The position numbers were made by a program, and so were the translations under genes. This document shows positions 18,575 to 27,741 of a DNA stretch of 64,000 bases, piece after piece. Positions within the stretch are counted from its first letter, which is position 1. Each line of letters begins with the position of its first letter. The stretch comes from Evansella alkalicola (GTDB taxonomy: Bacteria; Bacillota; Bacilli; Bacillales; Salisediminibacteriaceae): assembly GCF_019042735.1 (NCBI RefSeq), contig NZ_JAHQCR010000053.1, positions 60,741 to 124,740 on the forward strand. Direction: 5' to 3'. The notes below the pieces were generated by a model. That model was not told the DNA's origin, ran no database searches, and saw only the letters and a program-made list of their open reading frames with translations.

Positions 18575-18601
18575 TTAGCACTCTCTTACGTCGAGTGCTA
18601 A
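18575..18601 (-). promoter_or_regulatory. CIRCE operator upstream of hrcA
   Basis: TTAGCACTC, nine bases, GAGTGCTAA: a perfect match to the CIRCE consensus, 16 bases ahead of the hrcA start. HrcA binding here represses the heat-shock operon. Confidence 0.98.
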
Positions 18602-18612
18602 ATCTATATAAT

Positions 18613-18642
18613 AACTTACCAAAAGTAGAATGACGTTGTCAA
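18613..18642 (-). promoter_or_regulatory. Probable sigma-A promoter of the hrcA operon
   Basis: On the minus strand a perfect TTGACA is followed after 18 bases by TAAGTT, just upstream of CIRCE. The minus-10 is only moderate, and a TATTAT slightly downstream is an alternative with poor spacing. Confidence 0.5.
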
Positions 18643-18678
18643 TTATTGAACACTAATAAAGCGTTTTTTTCGTTAAAT

Positions 18679-19821
18679 TCATTGTTCTTTCAACAAAAAC
18701 TTTTCAAATACTTCATTGCCAAGTAAAAGTCCATGATCTGTTAACTGGATACTACTTCCGTTATCCCTTAATAGGCCGTCATTTACAAGCCTGTCAATTT
18801 CCTGTGAAAAGATGCTTCTCATTTCAATTCCAAACCGATTATAAAAATTAGTATATGAAACGCCGTCCAGCTTCCTTAGTCCCATAAACATATGTTCTTC
18901 CATCGCTTCTGTCTTACTAACCTGATGCTCTTCTCTATATGGGAAACCTGACTGCTTTACGGCATTCATGTATTTTGGAAGTGGTCCGTGGTTTATCCGT
19001 CTCACACCTTGAACATAACTATGAGCGCCAGCTCCGATTCCATAATATTCCTCATTGTTCCAATATGTTAAATTGTGCGTACTCTCAAAGCCCTTTTTTG
19101 CAAAATTACTTATTTCATAATGTGTGAACCCTGCTTCCTTCAAGGTGTTACGCAATTCTTCATACATATCGGCTTCCAACTCGTCCCCAGGCATCGGAAG
19201 CTTCCCTTTACTCCACAACTGGTAAAACACAGTTTTGGGTTCTATTTTTAAGGAATAGGCACTTATATGTTGGATCGGAAGGGCTACAACCTGTCTCAAT
19301 GTTTCTTGAAATTGTTCCATCGTTTGTTCAGGCAAACCCATCATTAGATCAATGGACAGGTTTGTAAAACCAGCTTCAATGGCCTGTTGCACTGTTTTTT
19401 CCACGTCCCCTGGTTCATGGTCCCTACCTATTTTTTTTAACAACGCTGCATCAAAGGTTTGGGCACCAATACTGAGTCTATTCACACCAATTTCTTGCAT
19501 CTTTTGTAACTTATCAAAATTGGCGCTTCCTGGGTTCACTTCTACTGACCACTCATAGTTTTCAGCTAGGGGGAAATACTCTTTCACCCATTCTAATAAG
19601 CGCCCTAATTGATCAGTCGTCAATGAGGTTGGCGTACCTCCACCAACATAAACAGAGGAAACTTCTTCCGTCGGGAAGTTAGAAATTGTATTCTTGATTT
19701 CCATTTCGCACAACTCTATATACTCATCTACAGGTTGATTTTGTAAAAAGAATTTATTGAAATCACAATAATGGCATATTTGCTCACAAAAAGGTACATG
19801 TATATATACGGCCTTCGGCAT
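18679..19821 (-). CDS. hemW: Radical SAM heme chaperone HemW
   Basis: HemW, long annotated as an oxygen-independent coproporphyrinogen oxidase, is a radical SAM heme-binding chaperone. The 380-residue protein has the cluster motif in CEQICHYCDF, followed by YVGGGTPTSL and the HemN C-terminal domain. The HemW-type CxxxCxxC lacks the extra cysteine of true HemN. The frame extends upstream to 19890, but MPKAVYIHVPFC with AGAGAGGTG ahead is the family start. It lies 78 bases behind lepA, as in B. subtilis. Confidence 0.95.
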   Translation of the reverse strand: MPKAVYIHVPFCEQICHYCDFNKFFLQNQPVDEYIELCEMEIKNTISNFPTEEVSSVYVGGGTPTSLTTDQLGRLLEWVKEYFPLAENYEWSVEVNPGSANFDKLQKMQEIGVNRLSIGAQTFDAALLKKIGRDHEPGDVEKTVQQAIEAGFTNLSIDLMMGLPEQTMEQFQETLRQVVALPIQHISAYSLKIEPKTVFYQLWSKGKLPMPGDELEADMYEELRNTLKEAGFTHYEISNFAKKGFESTHNLTYWNNEEYYGIGAGAHSYVQGVRRINHGPLPKYMNAVKQSGFPYREEHQVSKTEAMEEHMFMGLRKLDGVSYTNFYNRFGIEMRSIFSQEIDRLVNDGLLRDNGSSIQLTDHGLLLGNEVFEKFLLKEQ

Positions 19822-19899
19822 ATTATGTTTCACCTCTCTCTTCTTGAAAATGGTTAAGGTGTGCCAAAAGCAATCAGCTTCTGAACACACCTTGAAGAA

Positions 19900-21732
19900 T
19901 TACTTCTTATCTCCTTCATCCATGCTTAATACTGACATGAATGCTTCTTGTGGTACATCTACACTTCCTACGCTCTTCATCCGCTTTTTACCTTCTTTTT
20001 GCTTCTCAAGTAATTTACGTTTACGAGAAATATCCCCACCGTAACATTTAGCTAAAACATTTTTTCTCATCGCTTTTATTGTTGATCGGGCAATGATTTT
20101 TTGACCAATACTCGCTTGTACAGGCACTTCGAACTGCTGCCTTGGAATTAACTGCTTCAGCTTTTCAACAATGATTTTACCACGTTGATAAGCTGAATCA
20201 CGATGGACAATGATAGAAAGTGCATCGATTTGCTCAGCATTTAGTAGGATATCCATTTTCACTAATCGACTTTCTTTATATCCTATCATTTCATAGTCAA
20301 AGGAAGCATAGCCCTTCGTATTTGATTTCAACGTGTCAAAAAAGTCAAAGACAATCTCAGACAATGGAATTTCATAGATGATATTTACTCTATTTTCGTC
20401 CATATACTGCATATCAAGATAGTCGCCGCGTTTTTTCTGGCAGAGCTCCATTACAGCTCCAACATAGTCATTAGGTACCATCACTTGTGCTTTTACATAC
20501 GGTTCTTCCACATATTCAATTTTCTGAGCATCAGGCATATTTGATGGGTTATCAATTCTAATCAATTCTCCATCAGTTAAGTGTACTTGATAAATAACAC
20601 TTGGCGCCGTTGTGATTAAGTCGATATTAAACTCACGTTCGATTCTTTCTTGAATGATTTCCATATGAAGAAGTCCTAAGAACCCACAACGGAAACCAAA
20701 GCCTAATGCTTGAGATGTTTCTGGTTCATATTGTAATGATGCATCATTTAATTCTAATTTTTCTAACGCTTCTCTTAAATCGTTATAATCGTTTGTGTCA
20801 ACAGGGTATAAACCACAGAATACCATTGGATTAAGCTTTCTATATCCAGGAAGTGGTTCATCAGTCGGATTCTCTGCACTTGTTACTGTATCACCAACTT
20901 GCGTGTCACCAACGTTCTTAATTGCAGCGACCATAAAGCCTACATCACCAACAGTGAGTTCGTCCCTTTTATCAGGCTTTGGCGTAAATACTCCAAGCTC
21001 CTGAACTTCAAATTCTTTCCCAGTAGCCATCATCTTTACTTTATCCCCTGGTTTTACAGTACCTTCTACAACCTTCATATACACAATGACACCACGGTAA
21101 GGGTCATAGAGGGAGTCAAATATCATTGCTTTTAATGGCGCTGCTGGATCACCATCAGGTGGTGGAACTTTATCTACGATGGCTTCAAGAATTTCCTCAA
21201 TACCAATACCACTTTTCGCTGAGGCCAAAAGACAATCTTCTTGAGGAAGTCCGATTACATCTTCTACTTCCTGCTTTACTCGCTCAGGCTCAGCACTCGG
21301 TAAATCAATTTTATTTATGACAGGCAAAATTTCAAGATCATTATCTAACGCAAGATAAACGTTTGCCAAAGTCTGCGCTTCAATCCCTTGTGCTGCATCA
21401 ACAATTAAAAGGGCTCCTTCACAAGCAGCGAGACTTCGAGATACTTCATAAGTGAAATCCACATGTCCTGGAGTATCAATCAAATGGAAAATATATTCCT
21501 CTCCATCATTTGCTTTATATTTTAGTTGAACTGCATTTAGTTTTATTGTAATTCCACGTTCCCTCTCAAGGTCCATGGCGTCTAGCATTTGCTCTTTCAT
21601 TTCACGCTGCGTTAGTGCACTTGTTTTCTCAAGAATACGGTCAGCTAGCGTTGATTTCCCATGATCAATATGTGCGATAATGGAAAAATTACGTATTTTT
21701 TCCCGACGTTTTACGCGATCTTCATGTTTCAT
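19900..21732 (-). CDS. lepA: Elongation factor 4 (LepA)
   Basis: LepA is a ribosome-associated GTPase related to EF-G that influences initiation and back-translocation. The 610-residue length is standard. G1 is AHIDHGKST near residue 20, switch II contains DTPGHVDF, and the base motif is NKIDLP. The unique C-terminal domain ends with RKRKLLEKQKEGKKRMK. GGGAGTG precedes the ATG. hemW follows on the same strand. Confidence 0.98.
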   Translation of the reverse strand: MKHEDRVKRREKIRNFSIIAHIDHGKSTLADRILEKTSALTQREMKEQMLDAMDLERERGITIKLNAVQLKYKANDGEEYIFHLIDTPGHVDFTYEVSRSLAACEGALLIVDAAQGIEAQTLANVYLALDNDLEILPVINKIDLPSAEPERVKQEVEDVIGLPQEDCLLASAKSGIGIEEILEAIVDKVPPPDGDPAAPLKAMIFDSLYDPYRGVIVYMKVVEGTVKPGDKVKMMATGKEFEVQELGVFTPKPDKRDELTVGDVGFMVAAIKNVGDTQVGDTVTSAENPTDEPLPGYRKLNPMVFCGLYPVDTNDYNDLREALEKLELNDASLQYEPETSQALGFGFRCGFLGLLHMEIIQERIEREFNIDLITTAPSVIYQVHLTDGELIRIDNPSNMPDAQKIEYVEEPYVKAQVMVPNDYVGAVMELCQKKRGDYLDMQYMDENRVNIIYEIPLSEIVFDFFDTLKSNTKGYASFDYEMIGYKESRLVKMDILLNAEQIDALSIIVHRDSAYQRGKIIVEKLKQLIPRQQFEVPVQASIGQKIIARSTIKAMRKNVLAKCYGGDISRKRKLLEKQKEGKKRMKSVGSVDVPQEAFMSVLSMDEGDKK

Positions 21733-21750
21733 GATACAATCACTCCCAAT

Positions 21751-21779
21751 AATATAAAAAGAATAGGACGATGTCTTAA
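21751..21779 (-). promoter_or_regulatory. Possible sigma-A promoter of lepA
   Basis: TTAAGA is followed after 17 bases by TATATT on the minus strand, about 20 bases upstream of the lepA start. The spacing is ideal but the minus-35 is weak. Confidence 0.4.
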
Positions 21780-22029
21780 TACTGGTCAGTGAACCTCACT
21801 TCAAAACTGTGCACCTTCCATTCTTATGTACATCTCAATAAACAGACTATTGCTTATTATAGCAATAACCATGCATATTCATCAAATATCTTTTTAATTA
21901 AAAGTCTATCCTGCAAATAGGTCCTGTTGTATTAAACTACGGTTTACTCGCTTTCACACTAGCTACAAGTGTGACATGTTCATTCTTAGTAGTGTCTTCT
22001 TTGCCGTGGAAAGGCTGGCTTTTCAAAAT

Positions 22030-22066
22030 AAAAGCGCCTAAACTTATGCAATATAAGTTTAAACGC
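22030..22066 (-). terminator. Terminator after yqxA
   Basis: TAAACTTAT and ATAAGTTTA form a perfect 9-bp stem with extra GCG/CGC pairing and a five-base loop; TTTTATTTT follows on the minus strand. The rest of 21780-22098 contains only a small TCACAC/GTGTGA hairpin and no gene that I can support. Confidence 0.8.
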
Positions 22067-22098
22067 AGTATCAGTTTATTACCATGTCTGAAATAGGT

Positions 22099-22599
22099 TT
22101 ACCTGCTTACCATAGAGAACAATCGTTTGAATACTCCCTCAAAAGCATCTGTCGTTTTGATTCCCATCTCTGAAAACAAGCCACCTGTATGATTCACATG
22201 TCTTTGCTTCTCTAAAAGGTCTCGCTGAACATCAATATCTTTCAATAGATCATTCCTGATAGACTCCATTTCCTGATCATAAACGACCCTATGCTCCTCG
22301 TCTTCCATTTCAATTTTGAGTTCAGACTCCTCTGCCTTTTGATTAGAGTTTGACTCTTCATTTGTTTTTAGTATAAATCCAGGATAGATGGAGGAAGCTT
22401 CTTCCTGAGACTCCCTTAAATCTTCAGTTTTATCATCAACGTCTTCAACTGTGCTCACTGTATTCCCGCTTGTTCTATTACCTTCAGTCCATTGGTCTGA
22501 ACTAGATCCTCCAACATGATTACTGTACACAACTCCGAAAATAAACCCTAACATTAATATGGCAGAAAAGAGTAATACTTTAGATAAAATATGACCCAT
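22099..22599 (-). CDS. yqxA: YqxA family protein (DUF3679)
   Basis: A 166-residue protein with one N-terminal transmembrane segment (about residues 6-25, SKVLLFSAILMLGFIFGVVY) and an acidic, Ser/Glu-rich exterior region. It sits between spoIIP and lepA exactly where B. subtilis has yqxA, and its start overlaps the spoIIP stop by one base. It is longer than the B. subtilis protein because of the acidic linker (about residues 30-110). A link to sporulation is inferred from the operon only. Confidence 0.8.
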   Translation of the reverse strand: MGHILSKVLLFSAILMLGFIFGVVYSNHVGGSSSDQWTEGNRTSGNTVSTVEDVDDKTEDLRESQEEASSIYPGFILKTNEESNSNQKAEESELKIEMEDEEHRVVYDQEMESIRNDLLKDIDVQRDLLEKQRHVNHTGGLFSEMGIKTTDAFEGVFKRLFSMVSR

Positions 22600-23846
22600 T
22601 ATTCTTCCTCCTTCTCTGTGCCAACGATTCTATCTTCATTTATTTCCCAATAATAGTCACTAAATACCTCTGCGAAAACTTCAACACTGCGGTAGACTTC
22701 CTCTAAAGTATTACCTACACCACCGAATTCAATTAAAATAGAGTTTGGTGAAATGTCTTGATTATAAACGCCATTTCTTCCAGGTCCACTTGGATCAAAG
22801 ACCCCTCTTGATAATCCTGGCTTTTTATCTTCAATTTTGCGATGTAGTTTTTCCATTAATGCTAGATTTTGTTCATGGTTAGGATTTCCTCCACCTACGA
22901 CAAACAAAATTTGAGCATAGTTTTCACCATTAATTTCAGCGGTCGTTACTTCCCTCGGCTGTGAGTCTCTATGAAGATCAAAGTAATATTCGAATTCTCC
23001 ATGCTCCTCAATTGCTTCTGTTAAAACTTCCCTAGCCATGTTATAAGACTGACCATACTGCCAACCACGTTCATTTAGTTTGGCATTAATATCACTGTTA
23101 TCTACTTCTGATCCAATACCATATTTCCTTAACTCTAACCCTAGCCTCTCTCCTACTAGTGTTATATTAACTGAGTCATGGAAGGCACGGTTAGGATCAT
23201 CTTCATCTGTTAATTCAGGTAAATAGGATTCCCTGTTATGCGAGTGTATGATGTGGACGATATTGTCTAAAACCTCTATCTCTCCTTCACTTCCACCCAT
23301 CTCTTCACGTATTTGATCCATTTCATCTAATCGCTCGGTTGCCGCTTCTCTCTCAGCCATTAATACATCCATTGGTGGTGAGGATTCGATTGGCATATTC
23401 GTATAATCCACACCTTCCCCAGCTACTAAAATTCGTCCATCAAATTGCGCAAATCCAGGCAATTCTCGACCTAATAACGTTCGATGGTCTCCCGGATCAA
23501 TACTAGTAGCTAGTTCAAATACCGCTGCAGAAACAGATGGCGGTGAGTAATCTTCAGGTAATGCCTGTGTAAAATAAGGGTTCTCCATACCCATAATAGA
23601 GACGAATAACTCCTTCGATATATTTTTACTAGCATCATTTATAGAGTCTGATGATAGGGAATATCCAGGTCCAAATGCTGTCAAAATTGAAATAAAGAAA
23701 AACAAAGACACTATGCTCATCACTAGTGTAAATAGTGCTTTTTGTATACTCGTTCCATTTAACTGTAGGCTTGTACCTCGCTTAGGAAGGCTTCCACCTC
23801 TTCTGTGTATGTGATGTTTTCTACGTCGTTTCGGTCGTCTTCCCAT
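22599..23846 (-). CDS. spoIIP: Stage II sporulation protein P
   Basis: SpoIIP is a cell-wall amidase and endopeptidase that works with SpoIID and SpoIIM to thin septal peptidoglycan and drive engulfment. The 415-residue protein has a basic N-terminus (RRPKRRRKHHIHRRGG) and a transmembrane anchor near residues 33-57. The catalytic domain shows HSHNRESYLPE and FDLHRDSQPRE, the SpoIIP metal and active-site regions. It is followed by yqxA with a one-base overlap. Mother-cell expression is expected. Confidence 0.97.
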   Translation of the reverse strand: MGRRPKRRRKHHIHRRGGSLPKRGTSLQLNGTSIQKALFTLVMSIVSLFFFISILTAFGPGYSLSSDSINDASKNISKELFVSIMGMENPYFTQALPEDYSPPSVSAAVFELATSIDPGDHRTLLGRELPGFAQFDGRILVAGEGVDYTNMPIESSPPMDVLMAEREAATERLDEMDQIREEMGGSEGEIEVLDNIVHIIHSHNRESYLPELTDEDDPNRAFHDSVNITLVGERLGLELRKYGIGSEVDNSDINAKLNERGWQYGQSYNMAREVLTEAIEEHGEFEYYFDLHRDSQPREVTTAEINGENYAQILFVVGGGNPNHEQNLALMEKLHRKIEDKKPGLSRGVFDPSGPGRNGVYNQDISPNSILIEFGGVGNTLEEVYRSVEVFAEVFSDYYWEINEDRIVGTEKEEE

Positions 23847-24044
23847 AGGATTTTCATCCTCCCTGTTCTCTTCTCACGACTATATCTATGAACAGACTGA
23901 TAGAATTAGACCTTTTTTAGTAGAAAAAAATAGAGAGATCTATTAACAAATCTATCTACTAGTTTTCAGCAAGGAAAATTAAAAGTAAAGGCTCTGTTAA
24001 ACTTTGCTGTTGATTTTCGCAAAATCACAGATATCCCCATAGTA

Positions 24045-24075
24045 AAAGGCATGAAGAATCAATCTTCATGCCTTT
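24045..24075. terminator. Terminator between gpr and spoIIP
   Basis: AAAGGCATGAAG and CTTCATGCCTTT form a perfect 12-bp stem with a seven-base loop. It ends gpr transcription on the minus strand only if read before spoIIP; the symmetric T/A flanks allow either direction. No gene is seen in 23847-24162. Confidence 0.75.
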
Positions 24076-24162
24076 GTTTATAAAGAGAGTTCGGCTCGGA
24101 GCAATGAGGGAATCAGCACCACATGGATTGATATAATAAGGGAAGAAACTTCCCTTATTTTG

Positions 24163-25350
24163 TTAATGTGTATATGATCCCACATTGTCTTGGTTAATAT
24201 CTCCATGCAATGCTGCATTTAAGCCTTGCGCGAGAACATTTCCCATGTCTTCAATAAAGGCATCAACTTCTTTAGGAGTAACCATGAGGTTTTGCCCCAA
24301 TGGAGCTAGAACTTCTTGAATTAATTGTCTTTTTTCACTCTCCTCAAGTCCACCAACAATTCCTAAATATTGCTGACGTTCCTGCTCTCCTGGCATATCT
24401 TCATCCGTAAGCTTGCGTTTTTCTCCGAAAGTCATACCAGCAGGTGCAAGGGCTCTCCTTGCGTTTCCTTGATCACGCATTTCCCTTCCAAAATGCTTTA
24501 ACACATAATCAATCGTATCACTTGTAATGGATACTGCATCAACCACAGTTGGAATTCCAACGGCAATGACTGGTATTCCTAAAACTTCTTTTGATAATTC
24601 TTTTCGTTTATTACCTACGCCGGAACCAGGATGGATTCCCGTATCCGATATTTGTATCGTTGTATTTACTCTCTCAATGGATCTAGACGCTAGTGCATCG
24701 ATTGCAATGATAAAATCAGGCTTCGTTTTTTCCACCACTCCCATAATTATGTCACTAGTTTCAATCCCTGTTATCCCCATTACCCCTGGAGTCATGGCAC
24801 TTACTGGCCTAAATCCGTCTTGGACATTTTCAGGTTGCAATTCAAATAAATGACTTGTTACAGTTAAGTTTTCTACCACAAGTGGACCAAGTGCATCAGG
24901 GGTCACATTCCAGTTCCCAAGTCCGACAACTAGACACCTTGCATCTTCGTTAATTCCTAATTCCTTTAAAAAATAATTAAATTCCTTTGCGAAAACCTCT
25001 TCAACTTTATCTTGTAATTCCGTATCCTTCTGACGAATTCCTTGAACTTCAAATGTTAAGTATTGACCTGCTTTTTTTCCAATTTGCTCTTGAGCTTGAT
25101 CCGATATTTCTACCTTCGTTATCTTAATACCATCTACGTCTCGATCTTTTACAACAATACCGTCAATTGTTTCCCTTTGTTCTTCCCCCTGTTTGGCTTG
25201 ATCTATCTGCTGATCCTGCCCAGCTTCTTGACGCTGCCCAACTTGAGGATTTTGCCGTTGATGTTTATTACGCTCTAAAAGCATTTCATGTGCTTCAACC
25301 GCTAGATCTGTTCGAACTTGATATTTGCTTAAATCCAATTCCTTACTCAA
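24163..25350 (-). CDS. gpr: Germination protease Gpr
   Basis: Gpr is an aspartic-type protease made as a zymogen in the forespore. It degrades small acid-soluble proteins at germination. The 395-residue protein has the propeptide region KYQVRTDLAVEA near residues 9-20 and the conserved core VGLGNWNVTPDALGP, PGVMGITGIETSDI and HPGSGVGNKRKELS. Residues about 28-60 form a Gln-rich, low-complexity insert (VGQRQEAGQDQQIDQ) that the B. subtilis enzyme lacks. It begins with TTG after AGGGGTG. It is flanked by rpsT and spoIIP in the usual order. Confidence 0.97.
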   Translation of the reverse strand: MSKELDLSKYQVRTDLAVEAHEMLLERNKHQRQNPQVGQRQEAGQDQQIDQAKQGEEQRETIDGIVVKDRDVDGIKITKVEISDQAQEQIGKKAGQYLTFEVQGIRQKDTELQDKVEEVFAKEFNYFLKELGINEDARCLVVGLGNWNVTPDALGPLVVENLTVTSHLFELQPENVQDGFRPVSAMTPGVMGITGIETSDIIMGVVEKTKPDFIIAIDALASRSIERVNTTIQISDTGIHPGSGVGNKRKELSKEVLGIPVIAVGIPTVVDAVSITSDTIDYVLKHFGREMRDQGNARRALAPAGMTFGEKRKLTDEDMPGEQERQQYLGIVGGLEESEKRQLIQEVLAPLGQNLMVTPKEVDAFIEDMGNVLAQGLNAALHGDINQDNVGSYTH

Positions 25351-25449
25351 CGTTAATCACCCCTGTTTTTAATGTGCCCATCATCAAAAAGATATTTGCA
25401 CTAATGAGAGTATAAAGTAGGTTTACTTGACAGATTTCGCAATTTTTTA

Positions 25450-25478
25450 TTGCATTTTAAAATGGCTTTTGGTACAAT
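25450..25478 (+). promoter_or_regulatory. Sigma-A promoter of rpsT
   Basis: TTGCAT is followed after 17 bases by TACAAT, about 60 bases before the rpsT start. Confidence 0.6.
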
Positions 25479-25541
25479 CCTTAGTGTTGCACGGAAAACG
25501 ATTGGTTATTACAGTACAGTTGCATCAAGGAGGTGAATTGG

Positions 25542-25808
25542 ATGGCAAACATTAAATCTGCTATCAAACGTGTTCAAACTAGCGAAAAGCGTCGTGCTCA
25601 AAATGCGTCTTTCAAATCTGAATTACGTACAGCTGTAAAAACGTTTAACACAAAAGCTGAAAATAAAGACGTTGAAGGTGCTAAAGAAGCATTCTTGGTG
25701 GCAACTAAAAAGATTGATAAAGCAGCTAACAGAGGGCTTATTCATAAAAACGCAGCAAACCGTCAAAAGTCAAGCTTACAAAAGCGTCTAAACGAAGTAA
25801 CAGCATAA
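25542..25808 (+). CDS. rpsT: 30S ribosomal protein S20
   Basis: An 88-residue basic ribosomal protein bS20 starting MANIKSAIKRVQTSEK, with the conserved HKNAANRQKSSL near the end. A GTG three codons earlier lies within the AAGGAGGTG site, so the ATG is used. It is transcribed alone, divergent from gpr and convergent with holA. Confidence 0.98.
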   Translation: MANIKSAIKRVQTSEKRRAQNASFKSELRTAVKTFNTKAENKDVEGAKEAFLVATKKIDKAANRGLIHKNAANRQKSSLQKRLNEVTA

Positions 25809-25814
25809 TGTATG

Positions 25815-25849
25815 AAGGCATTCCCTATCAAGGTTGAATGCCTTTTTAT
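25815..25849 (+). terminator. rpsT terminator
   Basis: AAGGCATTC pairs with GAATGCCTT around a 12-base loop, followed by TTTATATGG and further T residues. Confidence 0.8.
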
Positions 25850-25878
25850 ATGGTTTTTTTAAGTTTAATCTTTGAGCA

Positions 25879-25913
25879 AAAAAGAACTGGATCTCTTAAA
25901 CCCAGTTCTTTTT
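25879..25913 (-). terminator. holA terminator
   Basis: AAAAAGAACTGG and CCAGTTCTTTTT form a 12-bp stem around an 11-base loop. On the minus strand it ends in a T run just after holA. Confidence 0.8.
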
Positions 25914-25948
25914 AGACCAATATTCCTATTCCAGTTATAATCATTCCC

Positions 25949-26977
25949 TTATACTTTCTGTCTGCTACGCTTGGAGAAAAATAATTCTACAGCAAGAAAC
26001 TTATCCAGTTGTCCTGTTTTTATTTTATAATCCATATCTGCTAACTGGTCCAACAAATTTAAAAGTTCTTCGTCTTTAAATTGCCGTGCTTGTCCACCAG
26101 CTAACTTTACGACATATGGATGCAGTTTCAATTGACCTGCAATTTGCTTCTGGGAATAACCTTGTTGCATCAATTGTTTTACTTGGTAAAGGATACGGAA
26201 TTGCCTAACCATTAGGGAAATAATTTTTAACGGCTCTTCCTTCTGTTTTAAGAGATCTTGATAAATAGACCATGATTGATCGATATTCTGTTTTACTACG
26301 CCATCTACAAGGGCAAAAATGTTTTGTTCAAGGGACCTTGCAACAAGTGAATCCACATGATCACGATAAATAGTCGCACCTTCTCCAACATGAATTGCTA
26401 ACTTTACAAGTTCAGAAGCCATTAGCATTAATTGTGCACCACATAATGTAATTAATTGATCAATCGCACCTACATTAATCTCAACACCTTGCTCTTTTGC
26501 ACGTTCATGAACCCAAATGTGAAGCTCTTTTTCCTCTAATGGGGAACCATCCATGAATGCCCCGTTTTTCTTAGCTAATTTAACGATTTTCTTACGCTCG
26601 TCCAATTTTTCATATGGTGCTACCATAATAAAAATCGTTTCTGGTGCAGGATTTTCTAAGTATCCTTCTAGCTTATTTAAATCGTGCTCCACTGACGTTT
26701 TTTCCTTAGCTGCAGTAAAGAAAAATGCATCTTTTAAAATGACAATTCTGCGGCCACCCATAAATGGAAAAGTATATGCTTCTTCAATAGCAACTTCGAT
26801 TGGATATTCCTTCATGTCATATTTAGATAAATTGAATTCCCGCTCTCCTTCTTCTAACCCTGTATCAATTATTCGTTGTAGTGTGTCCTCAATTAAATAT
26901 CCTTCAGAACCATATAATAAATATAAAGGTGAAACACTGCCTTTTTTTAATTGCTTAACAATATCAATATAAGACAT
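25949..26977 (-). CDS. holA: DNA polymerase III subunit delta
   Basis: HolA (YqeN) is the delta subunit of the clamp loader that opens the beta sliding clamp. The 342-residue protein starts SYIDIVKQLKKGSVSPLYLLYGSE and shows the AAA-like N-terminal domain and the helical C-terminal domain (LLKQKEEPLKIISLMVRQFR). The frame reaches 27001, but the ATG at 26975-26977 with AGAGGAG upstream fits the family. The order comEC, yqzM, holA, rpsT matches B. subtilis. Confidence 0.95.
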   Translation of the reverse strand: MSYIDIVKQLKKGSVSPLYLLYGSEGYLIEDTLQRIIDTGLEEGEREFNLSKYDMKEYPIEVAIEEAYTFPFMGGRRIVILKDAFFFTAAKEKTSVEHDLNKLEGYLENPAPETIFIMVAPYEKLDERKKIVKLAKKNGAFMDGSPLEEKELHIWVHERAKEQGVEINVGAIDQLITLCGAQLMLMASELVKLAIHVGEGATIYRDHVDSLVARSLEQNIFALVDGVVKQNIDQSWSIYQDLLKQKEEPLKIISLMVRQFRILYQVKQLMQQGYSQKQIAGQLKLHPYVVKLAGGQARQFKDEELLNLLDQLADMDYKIKTGQLDKFLAVELFFSKRSRQKV

Positions 26978-27294
26978 GACACGGTATTCTCCTCTCACCA
27001 TACTTTCAATATGTAGTTTATCATATCAAGAAAGCAAAGAGGGAAGGAAAACAGTAGCTGCTCCCTCCCCATTTATGATAAACGCCATGCCGAAGTACCT
27101 AGGATCCTTCATTATGGCGATGATCCGTTATTAATTTTCTCTATCTCTGTACTCGTTATGATATCCTATGCAGCACTCTTCTATAGGTGACAACTCTTTA
27201 CAGAAAAGTGGACGCATAATAGTAAAAGCCGCACAAAACCCAATTCGAAAGTCATAGGAAAAATTTTCAGCAACCAATAACCAAAATCTACATC

Positions 27295-27440
27295 TTTAAA
27301 CTTACCATGAACAACAATTCTCGAGACTCCTGCGGAATAACGGGCCAGACGAGACCCCGCAGAGTGAATTTCTCGAGGAGGCTTGGCGGTTCGTCCGCGG
27401 AAAGCGAGTGAATTGTTGTGAAATGGTCTATCAAAACCTA
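27295..27440. repeat. Dispersed Bacillaceae intergenic repeat (copy 1)
   Basis: A GC-rich, structured segment in an AT-rich gap. It contains CGAGACTCCTGCGG, ACGAGACCCCGCAG, CGAGGAGGCTTGGCGG and CCGCGGAAAGCGAGTG, modules I recognise from a repeat common in many Bacillus genomes. Its tail (CTATTTTAAAAAGTAGC) resembles the tails of the copies near 30200 and 53800. An open frame across it on the minus strand has no ribosome-binding site. The rest of 26978-27541 holds nothing else I can support. Confidence 0.7.
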
Positions 27441-27541
27441 TTTTAAAAAGTAGCAAATAAAGAATTAAAATTAATTAAAACTTTTTAATGGATTTTTATT
27501 GCATGTTACCGTATACTAACTGTTGATAGGAGGGATTTCTG

Positions 27542-27679
27542 ATGAATGAATTTGAAAAGGATGTTCAATCAAGACGAAATGATTTTCTAGATAGTGCTGT
27601 AGGATTTGTTGTTGCGTTTGGCTTCTTCGCTACGATTTTCATCATTGCCCAAGTGATTGAGTTTTTTGGTACTCGATAA
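27542..27679 (+). CDS. yqzM: Small membrane protein YqzM
   Basis: A 45-residue protein, MNEFEKDVQSRRNDFLDS followed by one transmembrane helix (about residues 20-40) and the ending EFFGTR. It closely matches B. subtilis YqzM in length and sequence and lies in the same place between holA and comEC. GGAGGG precedes the ATG. Its function is unknown; the charged N-terminus should face the cytoplasm. Confidence 0.9.
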   Translation: MNEFEKDVQSRRNDFLDSAVGFVVAFGFFATIFIIAQVIEFFGTR

Positions 27680-27692
27680 ACAACATACATAT

Positions 27693-27727
27693 CAAAGGTG
27701 TCCTGTAGAATATGCAGGGCACCTTTG
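27693..27727. terminator. Bidirectional terminator between yqzM and comEC
   Basis: CAAAGGTGTCCTG and CAGGGCACCTTTG form a near-perfect 13-bp stem around a short loop, between convergent genes. Confidence 0.85.
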
Positions 27728-27741
27728 TTTGTGCATAGATG

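Noticed and set aside
27181..27456. 91-codon minus-strand frame
   Set aside because: It runs through a dispersed GC-rich repeat element and has no ribosome-binding site.
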